From: Sweltsa coloradensis
Taxonomy: Eukaryota; Arthropoda; Insecta; Plecoptera; Chloroperlidae
Direction: 5' to 3'
Length of the DNA stretch: 64,000 nucleotides
Assembly: GCA_024449915.1 (NCBI GenBank)
Contig: JAMZAV010005102.1
Coordinates: 1 to 64,000 of the forward strand
Below the pieces are notes generated by a model. The model was given only the letters and a program-made list of their open reading frames with translations, was not told where the DNA came from and ran no database searches. Below are positions 32,400 to 42,912 of this stretch, in pieces (the first letter of the stretch is position 1; every line of letters starts with the position of its first letter). Made by a program: the position numbers and the translations under genes.

Positions 32400-33430
32400 T
32401 CCGCGAATAATAACAATGAGGTTCAGTCTTACCCCTCCCTGCCCGACGTTTCGGAGAAGTCACATTCTCCATCTTCAGGGGCGACGTGTCGACAGAGACT
32501 TGTTGACATGGGCCCGTCCACTCGCAGACTGATCAATCCTCACGACGTCGTTAGATCTCGTTGGTTTACGTGTACGTCACTCGTCGATTTATCTAGTTTA
32601 GATCTACTCCTCGTCACAGGTCCGGTTTTGGTTGTAGTGACGTCAGCAACAAGACGGCTCTGTTTACGTGTTGACGTCACTACATTACAGGTGTTGTCAG
32701 GTAGTGGCACATGTGGTGGCGGACGTGGTTTTTGTTGGTGAAGCTGTAAAACAGGCTTCCAGGACGGAGGCAGTCTTTGTCCATCATCTCGTTTATTGAG
32801 ACTCGTCGGTCGTTTCTCAATCTCGATAGCCTCACGGATAATTCGTACTGGGAGCTCTTTGATAGATGCTAACATACTGGGGTTTTCAAAGTAAATAAGA
32901 AAGCCGGTCTTCTTGGCGTGTTGGGCTAAACCAGACGTCTGTATCTGTTCACTGTTGACAGCAGCACGGTGTTCCTCCCGTTTTACTGATATGCGTCGGT
33001 TAGTTTGTCCTACATATACCTCGTCACAGGATGCACAAGGCACCTCATAAACACCCTGAGCCTCGAGGGGTATGTGCTCTTTTATTTTTTCAGACGTTCC
33101 CCGTAAGTATGAAAGATTCACAAAAGCTAGCGGTTTTTCTTCTTGTTAATGTTTGGGTTCGCGTACTTTAACAGTTAAAGTATTTTTTAAGGCCCTGCTA
33201 ATAGTAGTATTAGAATATCCGTTTTTCAAAAGGATATTACGAAGGTCACATGTTTCTTTGTCTAGATGTTCATTGTCGGAGAGTTTCACGTAACGAGAAG
33301 TGAGAGAGTTGACCACCGCGTTTAGTTCGGTGGGGTGATGATGTGAGAGGGCATTAAGGTATCTACCTGTGTTGGTAGGTTTCCTATACAGAGTGTGGCC
33401 CAGCGTGCAAGTCGCAAGATAAGCTCTTGG
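32400..33430 (-). mobile_element. Penelope-like element, 3' part with GIY-YIG domain
   Basis: From 33430 down, the minus strand encodes the linker after the reverse transcriptase, the GIY-YIG endonuclease, a basic tail, and a terminal repeat with CTGAAGATGGAGAA and TTCTCCGAAACGTC (32480-32436). It is 5'-truncated. An in-frame TAA near 33147 breaks the frame. Confidence 0.8.
32540..33430 (-). pseudogene. Penelope-like polyprotein C-terminus (GIY-YIG endonuclease)
   Basis: The upstream part reads GHTLYRKPTNTGRYLNALSH (about 33395-33336), characteristic of the segment between reverse transcriptase and endonuclease. After a TAA near 33147 the frame continues with LSYLRGTSEKIKEHIP. The GIY-YIG nuclease follows (GVYEVPC, YVGQTNRR, REEH, near 33045-32960), then a helical part with EAIEIEKRP. 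A long Pro/Arg/Ser-rich tail ends at 32540. GIY-YIG nucleases in these elements nick the target DNA. The reverse transcriptase is missing. Confidence 0.82.
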
Positions 33431-33522
33431 GTAAATTGCAAATTTCCTATGCTTCCAATCTTACATGGCGCTTGGAGTTTGTACATTTGATTGCTTATAG
33501 TATTATCTTCGCTTGTGGTGTG

Positions 33523-33632
33523 TTTTGTCAAAATACTAAAATCAATATTAAAATAAAATAAAAACTCACCCAGTGAGTGGTGGAGATGAGTTTTTATTTT
33601 ATTTTAATATTGATTTTAGTATTTTGACAAAA
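33523..33632. repeat. Perfect hairpin, 46-bp arms, 18-nt loop
   Basis: Arms 33523-33568 and 33587-33632 are perfectly complementary and A/T-rich (TTTTGTCAAAATACTAAAAT at the outer end). The loop 33569-33586 reads CCCAGTGAGTGGTGGAGA. It lies between the Penelope-like remnant and the 2A-bearing LINE. Confidence 0.95.
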
Positions 33633-34019
33633 GTTTTGGTTGTGAAATAATGTTGAAATATATAAGACTATCCCTGTTTTCATAACCTTGGATACTTGTT
33701 TGCTTCAAAGTCTTTAAAGATAAAGATATGAACACTTCAAGAATTTGGTCGAATGGCAATGAAATGTACCAGGTTATATCACTTTTGGTGTATATTGCCT
33801 GCATTATCGTGGTAAAATCCTCCTCCGAGTCTGTAGCCAGCCAAGATGAGGCAATAAGGCGAGTGTATCGGTGGTATCATTGAGCATCAAATAGTTAACG
33901 ATCGCCTAGTCTTTTCGAGACTTGTTTGGTGCGCGTGTTCCTGCAAAGCACCACATCTCTTGCTGGCCAACCTCTCTCGTTCTCCGCGCCGGAAGGTAAG
34001 ACGTGGACACTCCTAACTA

Positions 34020-34472
34020 TTGCATGCCGTAAGACCTAGCTTACTTTTTCTTCTTCTTGCTCTTTGTGGAGATATTGAATTAAATCCTGGACCTCCAATA
34101 AGGACATCTCCGGTCTGTTTGATTTTCGGCACCCGTGGTCGAGTAAACCAGTTATCTCTTCAGTGTGCAGATTGCAAATCTTGGGTTCACAAAACTTGTG
34201 CCAATGTATCGAAGTCCGAGTACAACAACTTCGTGAAAATCAATGGTTGTTACACGTGTTGGAACTGCAATGGGCCTCAGTTCTCCAACTCTTTCTTTGA
34301 TTCATCTACAACCGGTGACAGTCTAAATTCTTCGAGTTCAAGCAAGTCTAATTTTGCATTTCTATTCTTTCGTTTAATGCGAGGATCTAAAAAACGCAAA
34401 AAGAAACACCATATAGTGCTTGGATATTTGCTCATGACGCAGATGTTGTTTGCGTGTGTAAAACTTGGCTGA
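34020..34472 (+). pseudogene. LINE N-terminal ORF: 2A-like peptide and zinc-finger domain
   Basis: The frame reads RPSLLFLLLALCGDIELNPG-P, then a Cys/His-rich segment (LQCADCKSWVHKTC and CYTCWNC) like a PHD finger, with one expected Cys replaced by Phe in CLIFG. A Ser-rich stretch follows before a stop. There is no ATG at the front: the open frame begins after TAA with TTG, so the true start is mutated or upstream. 2A-like sequences make the ribosome skip a peptide bond before the last Pro, which would release the short hydrophobic leader. Confidence 0.75.
34068..34094 (+). other. 2A-like ribosome-skipping motif
   Basis: The codons encode GDIELNPGP, matching the 2A consensus D-(V/I)-E-x-N-P-G-P at every fixed position. 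The skip would fall between Gly and the final Pro. Confidence 0.75.
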
Positions 34473-34639
34473 CACTCATATGTTCAAGACAAAGAAGCAA
34501 TACCTGACTCATATATTGTGTTTAGAAAGGATAGACCAGCTACTTCTGGAGGAGGTCTATTGATAGGTATGAAGCCGCACCTTAAGCCTCGCTACATTCC
34601 TGAACTTGACTGCGATGGGGCAGAAATTATCTGAGTAGA

Positions 34640-35110
34640 ATTTGAGTCATCTGGAGACAAAATACTTGCTTGCTTCTGCTTATCGGTCACAAAAAGCGTA
34701 TCAAAACGTGAACGAAAAATTATTACAATCACTTGTTAAAGCTCAATCCATTCAAGCAAACTACAAAGAAGTATTTGAGTGCGGGGATTTCAATATGGAT
34801 GTTACTTGGAATTCCGAGGTTCCTTTAGCTAAAAACACAATATCTGAATCTTTTCTCGCCTGTTTTTATGATCTTCTAACTCAACTAATAACGAAAGCAA
34901 CCAGAATCCTTCCTCTAGATCGATATTAGATCTATTTCTATGCAATGATCATTCCCTATGTTCGTCTATCAACGTTGTTCCTGGAGTCAGCGATCACCTT
35001 GCTATACTTACTAAAATTGAGAGCAAACAGAAAGTTTACAAATTCATAAATTCAGAAGTATTTTGCTACAGCGGGGCTAACTGGGAGAAACTTTCTAGAT
35101 ATCTTCCCTC
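34640..35110 (+). pseudogene. LINE endonuclease domain, broken
   Basis: LASAYRSQKAYQNVNEKLLQ and ECGDFNMDVTWN (near 34780) are followed in another frame by LDLFLCNDHS and VSDHLAIL (near 34990). This is the APE-type endonuclease order. Stops at 34927 and elsewhere break it. Confidence 0.7.
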
Positions 35111-35129
35111 CGACTTCCTATTATATATT

Positions 35130-35247
35130 ACAACGCTTATATTAGCTTCATGTGTTTGTCTGTCTGTCTGTCTGTCTGACTTCCTGTTTGTCTAGACGGG
35201 ATCTTATGATCGATATACCATTACAACACTTATATAAGCTTCATGCG

Positions 35248-35310
<63 letters not shown>

Positions 35311-35640
35311 GGACGGAATCTTATAATCGATATTTCACCTACTTCTCAATGTCCAATCGAGCTGAAAATTTTCACACACACGTATTTTTAATGACAATAG
35401 ATGAATCAAATCACAGATTCACTAATTAATCAATTAATTCATCTTAATTAATAATTAAAGTTTTATATGGGAATCGATATTTCACCCACTTCCCAATGTC
35501 CGATCACGCTGAAATTTTTCACACAGGCGTAAATTCTTGATGACAATAGATGAATCAATTTAAAGATTCACTATAGATTCACTAAAATTAATTAATTAAT
35601 TCATCATAATTAATAATCTCCATCCTCCATCCCAATATTG
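35130..35640. repeat. Insertion in the LINE: (GTCT)n and a tandem 140-bp repeat
   Basis: (TGTC)n runs lie at 35153-35182 and 35251-35310. Two units follow (about 35330-35460 and 35470-35625) sharing ATCGATATTTCACC and GATGACAATAGATGAATCAA-like sequence. The reverse-transcriptase reading frame resumes near 35690. Confidence 0.65.
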
Positions 35641-35689
35641 CAGACATTCCGTTTCCGCTCTCAAATCTGTTTTTTTCTGCAAACGAAGA

Positions 35690-37195
35690 TTTGACCTAGT
35701 ACTGCCACAGGACCTGACGATCTTCCTGGAAGAATTCTAAAAGAGTGCGCTTTAGCAATTTCACCGTCATTATGTTCAATTTTTAACTTATCAATATCCA
35801 CTGGCGGCTGGCGCTGTTCCCGATGACTGGAAAAAAGCAAATGTCGTTCCAGTTTTTAATAAAGAGTGAACCAAGAGACGTTGGCAATTACCGCCCAATA
35901 TCGCTCACCTCTATAGCTTCAAAATTAATGGAGAGACTCGTGTCACGCCGCATTCTAGAACATCTGCAAAGCAATGATCTTATAAACGATAATAAACATG
36001 ACTTTCTACCTCGGCGATCATGCGCTACAATGCTAACTCGAGCTAATGACGACTGGCTTCACGCACGTGAGGACAAAGATGTAAAACAAGTTGATTGTAT
36101 AGCTCTTTACTGGCAAAAGGCATTTGATCAGGTTCCTCACGAAAGACTTCTCGTAAAATTGCATGGCTACAAAATTAGAGGTAATCTCTACCAGTGGATT
36201 AAATCTTTCCTGTCTGATCGGACTCAGTGTGTCATATTTAGTGGCTCTTCTTCTCCTTCCGTTAAAGCGACATCTGGAGTTCCCCAAGGTTCAGTAATTG
36301 GCCCCCTGCTTTTTGATATTTACATGCTTGACCTACCTCAATGTGTTTCGTCAACCTTACTACAATTTTATGAAGATTCAACCGTATATGCACTCATTGT
36401 ATCAATTCTTGATTTTGAAATTTTGAAAAAACTATCTGAACAGCATAAATACTTGGTCTACAATAGACAACATGTCCTTGAACTCTCTAAAATCTCAATA
36501 CTTTACATTAACTAGATCAAAAATTTACTTCAAGAATGAGTTCTCACTTCAAGGCAATTATCCCAAAATGATATTCAGTTAAATTGCTTGGAATTCCCTT
36601 AATAAATGATCTAAAGTGGAATTGGCACACTGAATTAGTAAGAAATCGTGCGTCAAAATTACTTGGATTTGTAACAAGAAACTTAAAGGGCTCAGAACCT
36701 CGTACAATTCGGACTGCTTATCTAACTTTGATTCAGCCTGTCATCACATATGGTATCCCTGCTTGAAATCCGACTACAAGTGCTAACTTTACGAAGCTTG
36801 AGGCAATTCAAAACCGTGCCACGAAGGCTATTTTACACAAATCGAGTTTTTATTCAGACAGTGCGACGCAGAGACTTCATGCTTGCGACCTCCCTTCCAT
36901 TGAGAATTTCTGCAAAGAAGCAGATATGAAGTTCCTTCGACAACAAATCACTGGTTCTGCAGATTTAAATCCATTTCATCGCATCACTCTAGACAATAAA
37001 CCTCGTAGACATAACCCAGGAACTTTGATCATCCCTCCTCGTGCACGAACTTCATCATATCAGAACGGATTCTACTATCGTTCTGCATCGTTATGGAACA
37101 CTCTACCGGCTGACGTGAAAACTTCCAGACATTTCAATATTGATATTAGGAACCATTTCAAAATTTATTTTAGATTAATTCTTAATCTAACTTGA
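35690..37195 (+). pseudogene. LINE reverse transcriptase and C-terminal region
   Basis: GPDDLPGRILKECALAISPS is followed by a frame break near 35815. Then come GNYRPISLTSIASKLMERLV, a degraded YWQKAFDQVPHERLL (expected FSKAFD) and SGVPQGSVIGPLLFDIYM. The catalytic YADD is replaced by YEDS (near 36372), so the enzyme is inactive. Downstream are LGFVTRNLKGSEPRTIRTAY and a tail with FYYRSASLWNTLPADVK, ending at 37195. Confidence 0.82.
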
Positions 37196-37429
37196 ATATC
37201 GGAATTATATGAACCACAATTAACTGGAGTATCAAGTTGAAACAATAGAAGCTCAAAAAAGAAAACATTAATAGCCACAAACCTTGGTTCTAGTAACTTT
37301 CCCATTAATAAAGTTAATTCTATTAAGGACAATCAATCACTTAAATATAAATTTTATGTGCAAATTCAACCTTAAATAGTCGACTTGGGTATCAAATGAA
37401 AGCATATTTTAGGAGTAAATAATATAAAC

Positions 37430-38701
37430 TAGGAAAACGCTCAGTTGGACGAGTTGTTGAGCGAGCACCGGTACGTGCAACATGACCCGAGTACGACATT
37501 CCCATAAGGCCCACCACACAGTGTAGGCCTAATTAGATATTGACATTGTACACTTTATACGTTTCCAACATCTTTGCATTGTACTAATTCACGTCATGCC
37601 TTCTAAAGTGTATCTTTGTATCTTCACTGCCTCCTTCATTTTTTAACATCATTTTTCGAATTATGATTACCAATAAGTATTTTATGGCGTTTTCCATTGG
37701 CATGCACTCGGCGAGTGCAGAGATGTCATTGTTGTCATCCTCCAGTTGAATAACATTACAAAACTGAACAAATGAAAAGACAAGTGGCAATCCAGTGCGC
37801 ACTAGGGCGCACTAGTGCAACCTGAGTGCGGCCAATGAAAAACGCCATAAGGTCTTGACCGATTTAGCTGAAAATTTTAAAAATAGGATAGAATGTTGTA
37901 CTTATTGATTCTGCAAAATTTCATAACGATCGGAACATTTTTTTTTTTTTTTTTTTTTTTTTTATAACCAACAATCGGATTTTGTTCAAAAACTATACAG
38001 CAACCGACCTAGGTGGTATGTATATGTGTACAAAATTTCAGGTCGATCAGAGAAACGGTGCGACCTGTATCGAAGCAGTAACAGAAAAAAAAAACGAAAA
38101 AAACAGACATTCGAGCCAAAAGAGTCAAATGGAGACGCTCGCTACGCTCGCTCAATTATGAAAGAATATAAAAAAAACTAATTAATTCATCTTTCAGTTA
38201 ACTAGGAAAACGCTCAGTTGGACGCGTTGTTGAGCGAGCACCGGTACGTGCAACACGACCCGAGCACGACATTCCCATAATGTTACATACCAATAAGTCT
38301 TTAAGGTCTTGACCGATTTAGCTAACAATTTGTTGTTGTTTTTCTTTTTTAAAACAATTCTTTGACTTATAACACCTACATGCTTTATCCTATTGTAATG
38401 GTTTTTTTACACAACCTTAATTTTATGAATTTATATATTCGTGTCAAATTTGAGCGCAATCGAATAATTATTTCTTATAAAAATCGTAATTTTTCTATTT
38501 TTTATTTTTTTAAATTACGATTAATAAAAAAAAATTAAAATTTAAGTTTATTTTTTATTTAATTTAATTGAATCTAAAAAAATCTTAAACTTAGTAATAA
38601 TTTTTTCACAAAACACCAGAAAATCCGCATAACATATGGCAGCTCAATGCACCAATTACGCTCATCCAACAACGCGGCGGGACTTAAGCGTTTTCCTAGT
38701 A
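37430..38701. mobile_element. CTAGG-type TIR elements, two left ends and one right end
   Basis: Left ends CTAGGAAAACGCTCAGTTGG lie at 37431 and 38202, and a right end reads GCGTTTTCCTAG at 38690-38701 followed by TA. The interior of the first copy shares CGACCTGTATCGAAGCAGTA and GCTCGCTACGCTCGCTC with 1507-2612. About 37507-37850 is an interruption bordered by CCATAAGG repeats. A long T run lies at 37938-37963. The right end is closer to the 20509 family than to the left end, so this is chimeric. Confidence 0.6.
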
Positions 38702-38904
38702 ATAGATACACAAATTGTCATGCGATTTTCACGATTGTTAGGCTTAAAGCCCCCACTATAACACGTACTCTCTTGATTTCAGCTCTCCGGGTTTGCTGCT
38801 GTTGTTCTCGGTTCTAGGGTTGCTTCACCTCCAGCAGGACAAGATACGGCCGCGGCCGCTAACCGCCCAGTTATACAGGTACGCTATGGATCAAAATATC
38901 ATTT
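38702..38904. other. Short spacer before the minisatellite
   Basis: No gene recognised. Confidence 0.35.
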
Positions 38905-40057
38905 ATTGGCATATCGCTCTTATTGGACGAAAGAGCGCAGCGAACGAAGTCTCTACGGCAAGTCTAGCGGCACTTTGTCGTATGTATGTGTGTATGTGTG
39001 TCCGACGCGCAGGGGTAAAACTACTCGTCCAATTGTGACGAAATTTAACACCAACGTCTAGGTCCAATAGATGTTAACATAGACAGCAAAATGTGCAGGA
39101 ATCCAACCTACGAAATATTTATAATTAACAAACTCGGAAGTCAAAAAGTTTGTTTAAAAAAAAATACTTTTTTTCCCCAATGTTACCACTGTGAATGTTG
39201 ACCAATTGGCATTTAGCTCTTTATAGTCTATCACTCTCATTTACATATAGCACTTATTGGCATGTTGATCTTTTTGGCATTCAGCCCATAATGGCATATT
39301 ATTGCTCTTATTTTCATAAAGCTCTATTGGCCTGTGGCTCTTATTGGCATATCGCTTTTGTTTGTATAATATGTTCTTATCGGCCTGTCATTCTTATTAT
39401 CATTCAGGCCATAATGGCCTATCGCTCTTATTTTCATAAAGCTCTTATTGCCGTGTCGCTTTTATTGGCATTTAGCTATTTAAGGCCATTTACTCGTATT
39501 GTCCTGTAGCCTTTAAAATCATATAGCTCTTATTAACCTGTCGCTCTTATTTGGACAAAGCTTTTGAGGACATTTCGCTCTTATGGGTATTTTGCTCTTA
39601 ATAGCATATCGCTCTTATTGGCCTGTCCCTTTATTGGATATCAGCTCTTAATAGCATATCGCTCTTATTTGCATTCAGCTCTTAATTGTCTTTCGCTCTA
39701 CTTTACGTATAGCTCGTATTGGCCTGTCGCTCTTATTGGCATTCAGCTAATAATAGCTTTCTGTCTTATTGACATATAGCTCTTACTGACCTGTCGCTCT
39801 AATTGGCATTTAGATCTTAATAGCCTATCGCTATATTGGCCTAAAGCGCTTATTGACCTTTAATTCTTATTTGCATGTAGCTGTTATTGACCTATCGCTT
39901 TTATTGCCATTTATCATATTGCTCTAATTTTTATGTAGCTCTTGATAGCCTAACGCCCTTATTTGCATATTGTTCTTATTGGCATGCCCTTTTATTGGCA
40001 TTCTGCTCTTAATCGACTATCGCTCTTATTTGCATAAAGCCCTTTCTAGCCTGTCGC

Positions 40058-40904
40058 TCCAAAAAGTGTCCTCCAAAATTCTTAGCGGCTGTTACATGCT
40101 CAGACAATTGTCATATATAATTACACCATAAATTCTTAAAATTGTTTACTTTGACCACATCTACTCCCACCTAGCATATGGCATCCTCTTTTGGGGCGCT
40201 TCCCCACACGCCAAAAGAATTTTTACCCTTTAAAAGAAAGCAATACGAATATTGACGCGAGTCTCCCGACGGCACACGTGTCGCCACCTCCTCAAAAAAG
40301 TAGGAGCTCAAACGCTCACTGGTCTGCTAATACAGACTGCCGCAACCTTTGTTCGCCAAAACCTCTCCCTCTTTATACAAAACTCCCAGATACATAGCCC
40401 CCTAACTAGATCCTCCAAACTTATTCATCTTCCCTCCCACAATCTATCCCTATTTTCTAAAGGCCCCCACTATCTGTCATCCATCCTCTATAACAAACTC
40501 CCAGATAAAGTGCTGTCCTCCTCATCCGATACCTCCTTCAAGCTTAACCTGAAAACTTTCCTTGTTGAAAACAGCTTCTATACATTGCAGGAATATCTTA
40601 CCCATACACCCAGTCAATCCTAGTGTTCCTCCCCTGGTTCTTGTAAATATGTAAAATTTCGTAGGCCTAACAATATCGATCTATTTAAATATTCTACCAT
40701 TGTATTAGAATGCATCTATTTTAGTAAAATTTGACAATGTATATATCTGTACTATTTACTTATATCTAACACTATCTATTTATGTAAATATCTTATTATT
40801 TTATTATTGTATCAGCCTATATTTAGCTTAGAATTACATGACTGACGATGCCTATATCTGTAACTTGTACCTATCAACAGGCTAATAAAACAATCAATCA
40901 ATCA
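40058..40904 (+). mobile_element. LINE 3' fragment inserted in the 17-bp minisatellite
   Basis: It is bordered by ...CCTGTCGCTC and TTATTGGCATTC, which are contiguous in the next higher-order unit (41261-41280). It encodes a post-RT C-terminal region and ends in (AATC)n at 40890-40906. Confidence 0.8.
40150..40623 (+). pseudogene. LINE ORF2 C-terminal region
   Basis: YSHLAYGILFWGASPHAKRI is read in one frame to about 40230. A frameshift then leads to RRHTCRHLLKKVGAQTLTGL, and finally to NLSLFSKGPHYLSSILYNKL and LKTFLVENSFYTLQEYL, ending at 40623. This is the usual post-RT segment of CR1/Jockey-like LINEs. Confidence 0.7.
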
Positions 40905-41741
40905 ATCTTATTGGCATTCTTCTCTAAAAAGCCTATCAGTCTAATTGGCATAAAGCTCTTATTAAACGGCGCTCTTATTGGCATTTAGATCTTAATAGCC
41001 TATCGCTCTATTGGCCTTAAGCGCTTATTGACCTTTCATTCTTATTTGCATGTAGCTGTTATTGACCTATCGCTTTTATTGCCATTTATCATATCGCTCT
41101 AATTTTTATGTAGCTCTTGTTGGCCTTTAACGTATAATGGCATTCAGATCTTAATAGCCTAACGCCCTTATTTGCATATTGTTCTTATTGGCATGTCCCT
41201 TTTATTGGCATTCTGCTCTTAATCGACTATCGCTCTTATTTGCATAAAGCCCTTACTAGCCTGTCGCTCTTATTGGCATTCTTCTCTAAAAAGCCTATCA
41301 GTCTAATTGGAATATAGCTCTTATTGAACGGCGCTCTTATTGGCATTTAGATCTTAAAAGCCTATCGCTCTTTTTGGCCTAAAGCACGTATTGCACTGTC
41401 GTTCTTATTTGCAAACAGCTCTTTCTGGACTATCGCTCTAATTGGCATTCAGTTTTTAATATCCTATTGGTCTTATTAGCATATAGCTCTTATTGGCATG
41501 TCGCTCTTATTGACATGTCGCTTTTCTTTGCATGTTGCTCATATTGCCTTGTCGCTCTTAATGGCATGTCGCTCTTATTGGCTTGTCGCTCTTATTGGCG
41601 TGTCACTCCTAATGGCATGTTGCTTCTATTGGTATGTCGCTTATAATCTCTCAAACTAACTTTAATCTTCATTCAACCATGATGATCTAAAATAATCTTC
41701 ACCAAGCTCGAAATGTTATCTCGTTACTCATGTTACTACAG

Positions 41742-41988
41742 GCGATCGCATCAAAAATAACTCGTGGATGCGAAGGTCTGAAGTCAAAGAAGGTGAAAAT
41801 CAGCTGCACACACAAGTTCGAGAAGCTGATTAAGACTATAGACTGCTCGCAGAGGGTTCCTTCAGGTACCAAGGCCACCTTCACTTGTCCCAACAACACG
41901 TACAACGTCGAGAAGTACGACACGGCGATCTGCGGAACTCCAACCAAGAAGAAGTGGAGTAACAAGATCGTCAAGTGCAAGTCATCAG
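41742..41988 (+). CDS. Gene 2 Sushi (CCP) domain exon
   Basis: The exon lies between TTACTACAG and G/GTACAG. It is 247 nt long, starts in phase 0 and ends in phase 1. It encodes AIASKITRGCEGLKSKKVKI, then a Cys-rich module with IDCSQRVPSGTKATFTC, YDTAIC and KWSNKIVKC. The four last Cys with V-P-x-G, F-x-C, a late Cys and K-W before the final Cys fit a Sushi/complement-control module. Two further Cys lie upstream. Its first residues complete the signal peptide begun in exon 1 at 20000. It is fully open. It would form the N-terminal binding module of a secreted or surface protein. Confidence 0.68.
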
Positions 41989-42110
41989 GTACAGTTAGGT
42001 TCAAGTGCATGTCATCAGTACAGTTTAGGTTCAAGTGGAGGTCATCAGGTACCACAAGGTCAAGTGCAGGTTGCAGTACAGTTAGGTCTAAGTGGAGGAA
42101 TGAGGTAGGA
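41978..42110 (+). repeat. Splice-donor minisatellite, gene 2 copy
   Basis: Units of about 30 bp repeat the exon end and donor: AAGTGCAAGTCATCAGGTAC, then TCATCAGTACAG, TCATCAGGTACC and further diverged copies. The first unit overlaps the Sushi exon end at 41988. Confidence 0.7.
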
Positions 42111-42160
42111 ATCTATGACCAATGTTTCCTGACCTAAAATGGTCTGTCTTGATTGTCCAG

Positions 42161-42755
42161 ATTTCACATCTACCACACTACACCACGACCATACCATCGA
42201 CCACGGTTCCGATAATAGACACGACCAACCTACGACTGTGTCGGAGGAACGACGTACGGGTAGCGAATCGTCATCGGCTACCGATACGTTCTACTCGTTG
42301 AAGAGACGACCGCTATTACTGAGTCTTCGGCACAAACAACTTTGATCACACCGGTCGTAGCATCCGGGCACTTCGCTCATCTTCGGCTGCTACAACAACT
42401 TTGATCACACCGGTCGTAGCATCCGAGACAACAACAACCACGACAGCTTCTACCCAAACAGCTGCTATCACGTCAACTGCTATCACGACAGCTTCTGCTG
42501 CTACCACCACAGCTTCTACCCAGACAGCTGCTACCACGACAGCTGCTATCACGACAGCTTCTGCTGCTACCATGACAGCTGCTACCACGACAGCTGCTGC
42601 TGCTACACATATAGTAGCTGTAGAGTCTACTACGGCTGCTATAACTGCGACCACTACAACACCTACAGCATCCGGTGCGATAACCACGCCAACAACTAAT
42701 GCGACAACCGCTGCGACAAACACGACAGCAACCAATACGACCCTTTCACCAATAA
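42161..42755 (+). pseudogene. Gene 2 mucin-like exon, first half frameshifted
   Basis: The exon follows GATTGTCCAG and ends CCAATAA/GTTAGT, both phase 1. Relative to gene 1 there are at least six 1-2 base losses or gains between 42165 and 42370, and a partial duplication of TTTGATCACACCGG, so the first half does not stay in frame. The second half (from about 42401) is open and encodes a Thr/Ala-rich stalk ending NATTAATNTTATNTTLSPI, with several N-x-T sites. The flanking exons are intact, so either the exon is decaying or the local consensus sequence is poor. Confidence 0.6.
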
Positions 42756-42912
42756 GTTAGTATGAAGCTTTTGCAAATTGTTACGTGTGTTTTAGTAGTA
42801 AAATTGAAAATGGATGAACTTCATTTAATAGCTTGGTCCCATTAATCAAATATTTACGCGTATATGAAAGGTGTACACTGTGTTCTCGGTGTGTAATTAT
42901 GTTGTGTTCCAG

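Larger units (their letters stand above)
33950..37430 (+). mobile_element. Non-LTR retrotransposon with N-terminal 2A-like peptide and zinc finger
   Basis: On the + strand: a leader, a hydrophobic start ending in a 2A-like motif, a PHD/zinc-finger-like region, a broken endonuclease (CGDFNMD, SDHLAIL), an internal insertion (about 35130-35640), then a reverse transcriptase and C-terminal region to 37195, and a 3' UTR. Frames are broken several times. The 3' end abuts a CTAGG-type TIR element at 37430. Confidence 0.8.
38905..41640 (+). repeat. 17-bp minisatellite (CGCTCTTATTGGCATAT) with higher-order repeat
   Basis: Units of 17 bp, for example CGCTCTTATTGGCCTGT and AGCTCTTAATAGCATAT, run from about 39205 to 41640, with two units at 38905. 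Non-repeat sequence at 38925-39204 and a LINE fragment at 40058-40904 interrupt it. A higher-order unit of about 360 bp is visible: TTATTGGCATTCTTCTCTAA begins at both 40908 and 41270. Confidence 0.88.

Noticed and set aside
34020..34094. 2A motif as sign of an integrated RNA virus
   Set aside because: The downstream zinc finger, APE endonuclease and LINE-type reverse transcriptase show it belongs to a retrotransposon.
35152..35391. Frame encoding VCLSVCLS repeats, resembling a Cys-rich peptide
   Set aside because: (TGTC)n microsatellite inside an insertion in the LINE.
38905..41640. Possible CRISPR-like array (regular short repeats)
   Set aside because: The 17-bp units are contiguous with no unique spacers, in an animal genome. 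It is a minisatellite.
42346..42735. Minus-strand Val/Ala-rich frame in gene 2
   Set aside because: Antisense of the mucin exon, for the same reason.
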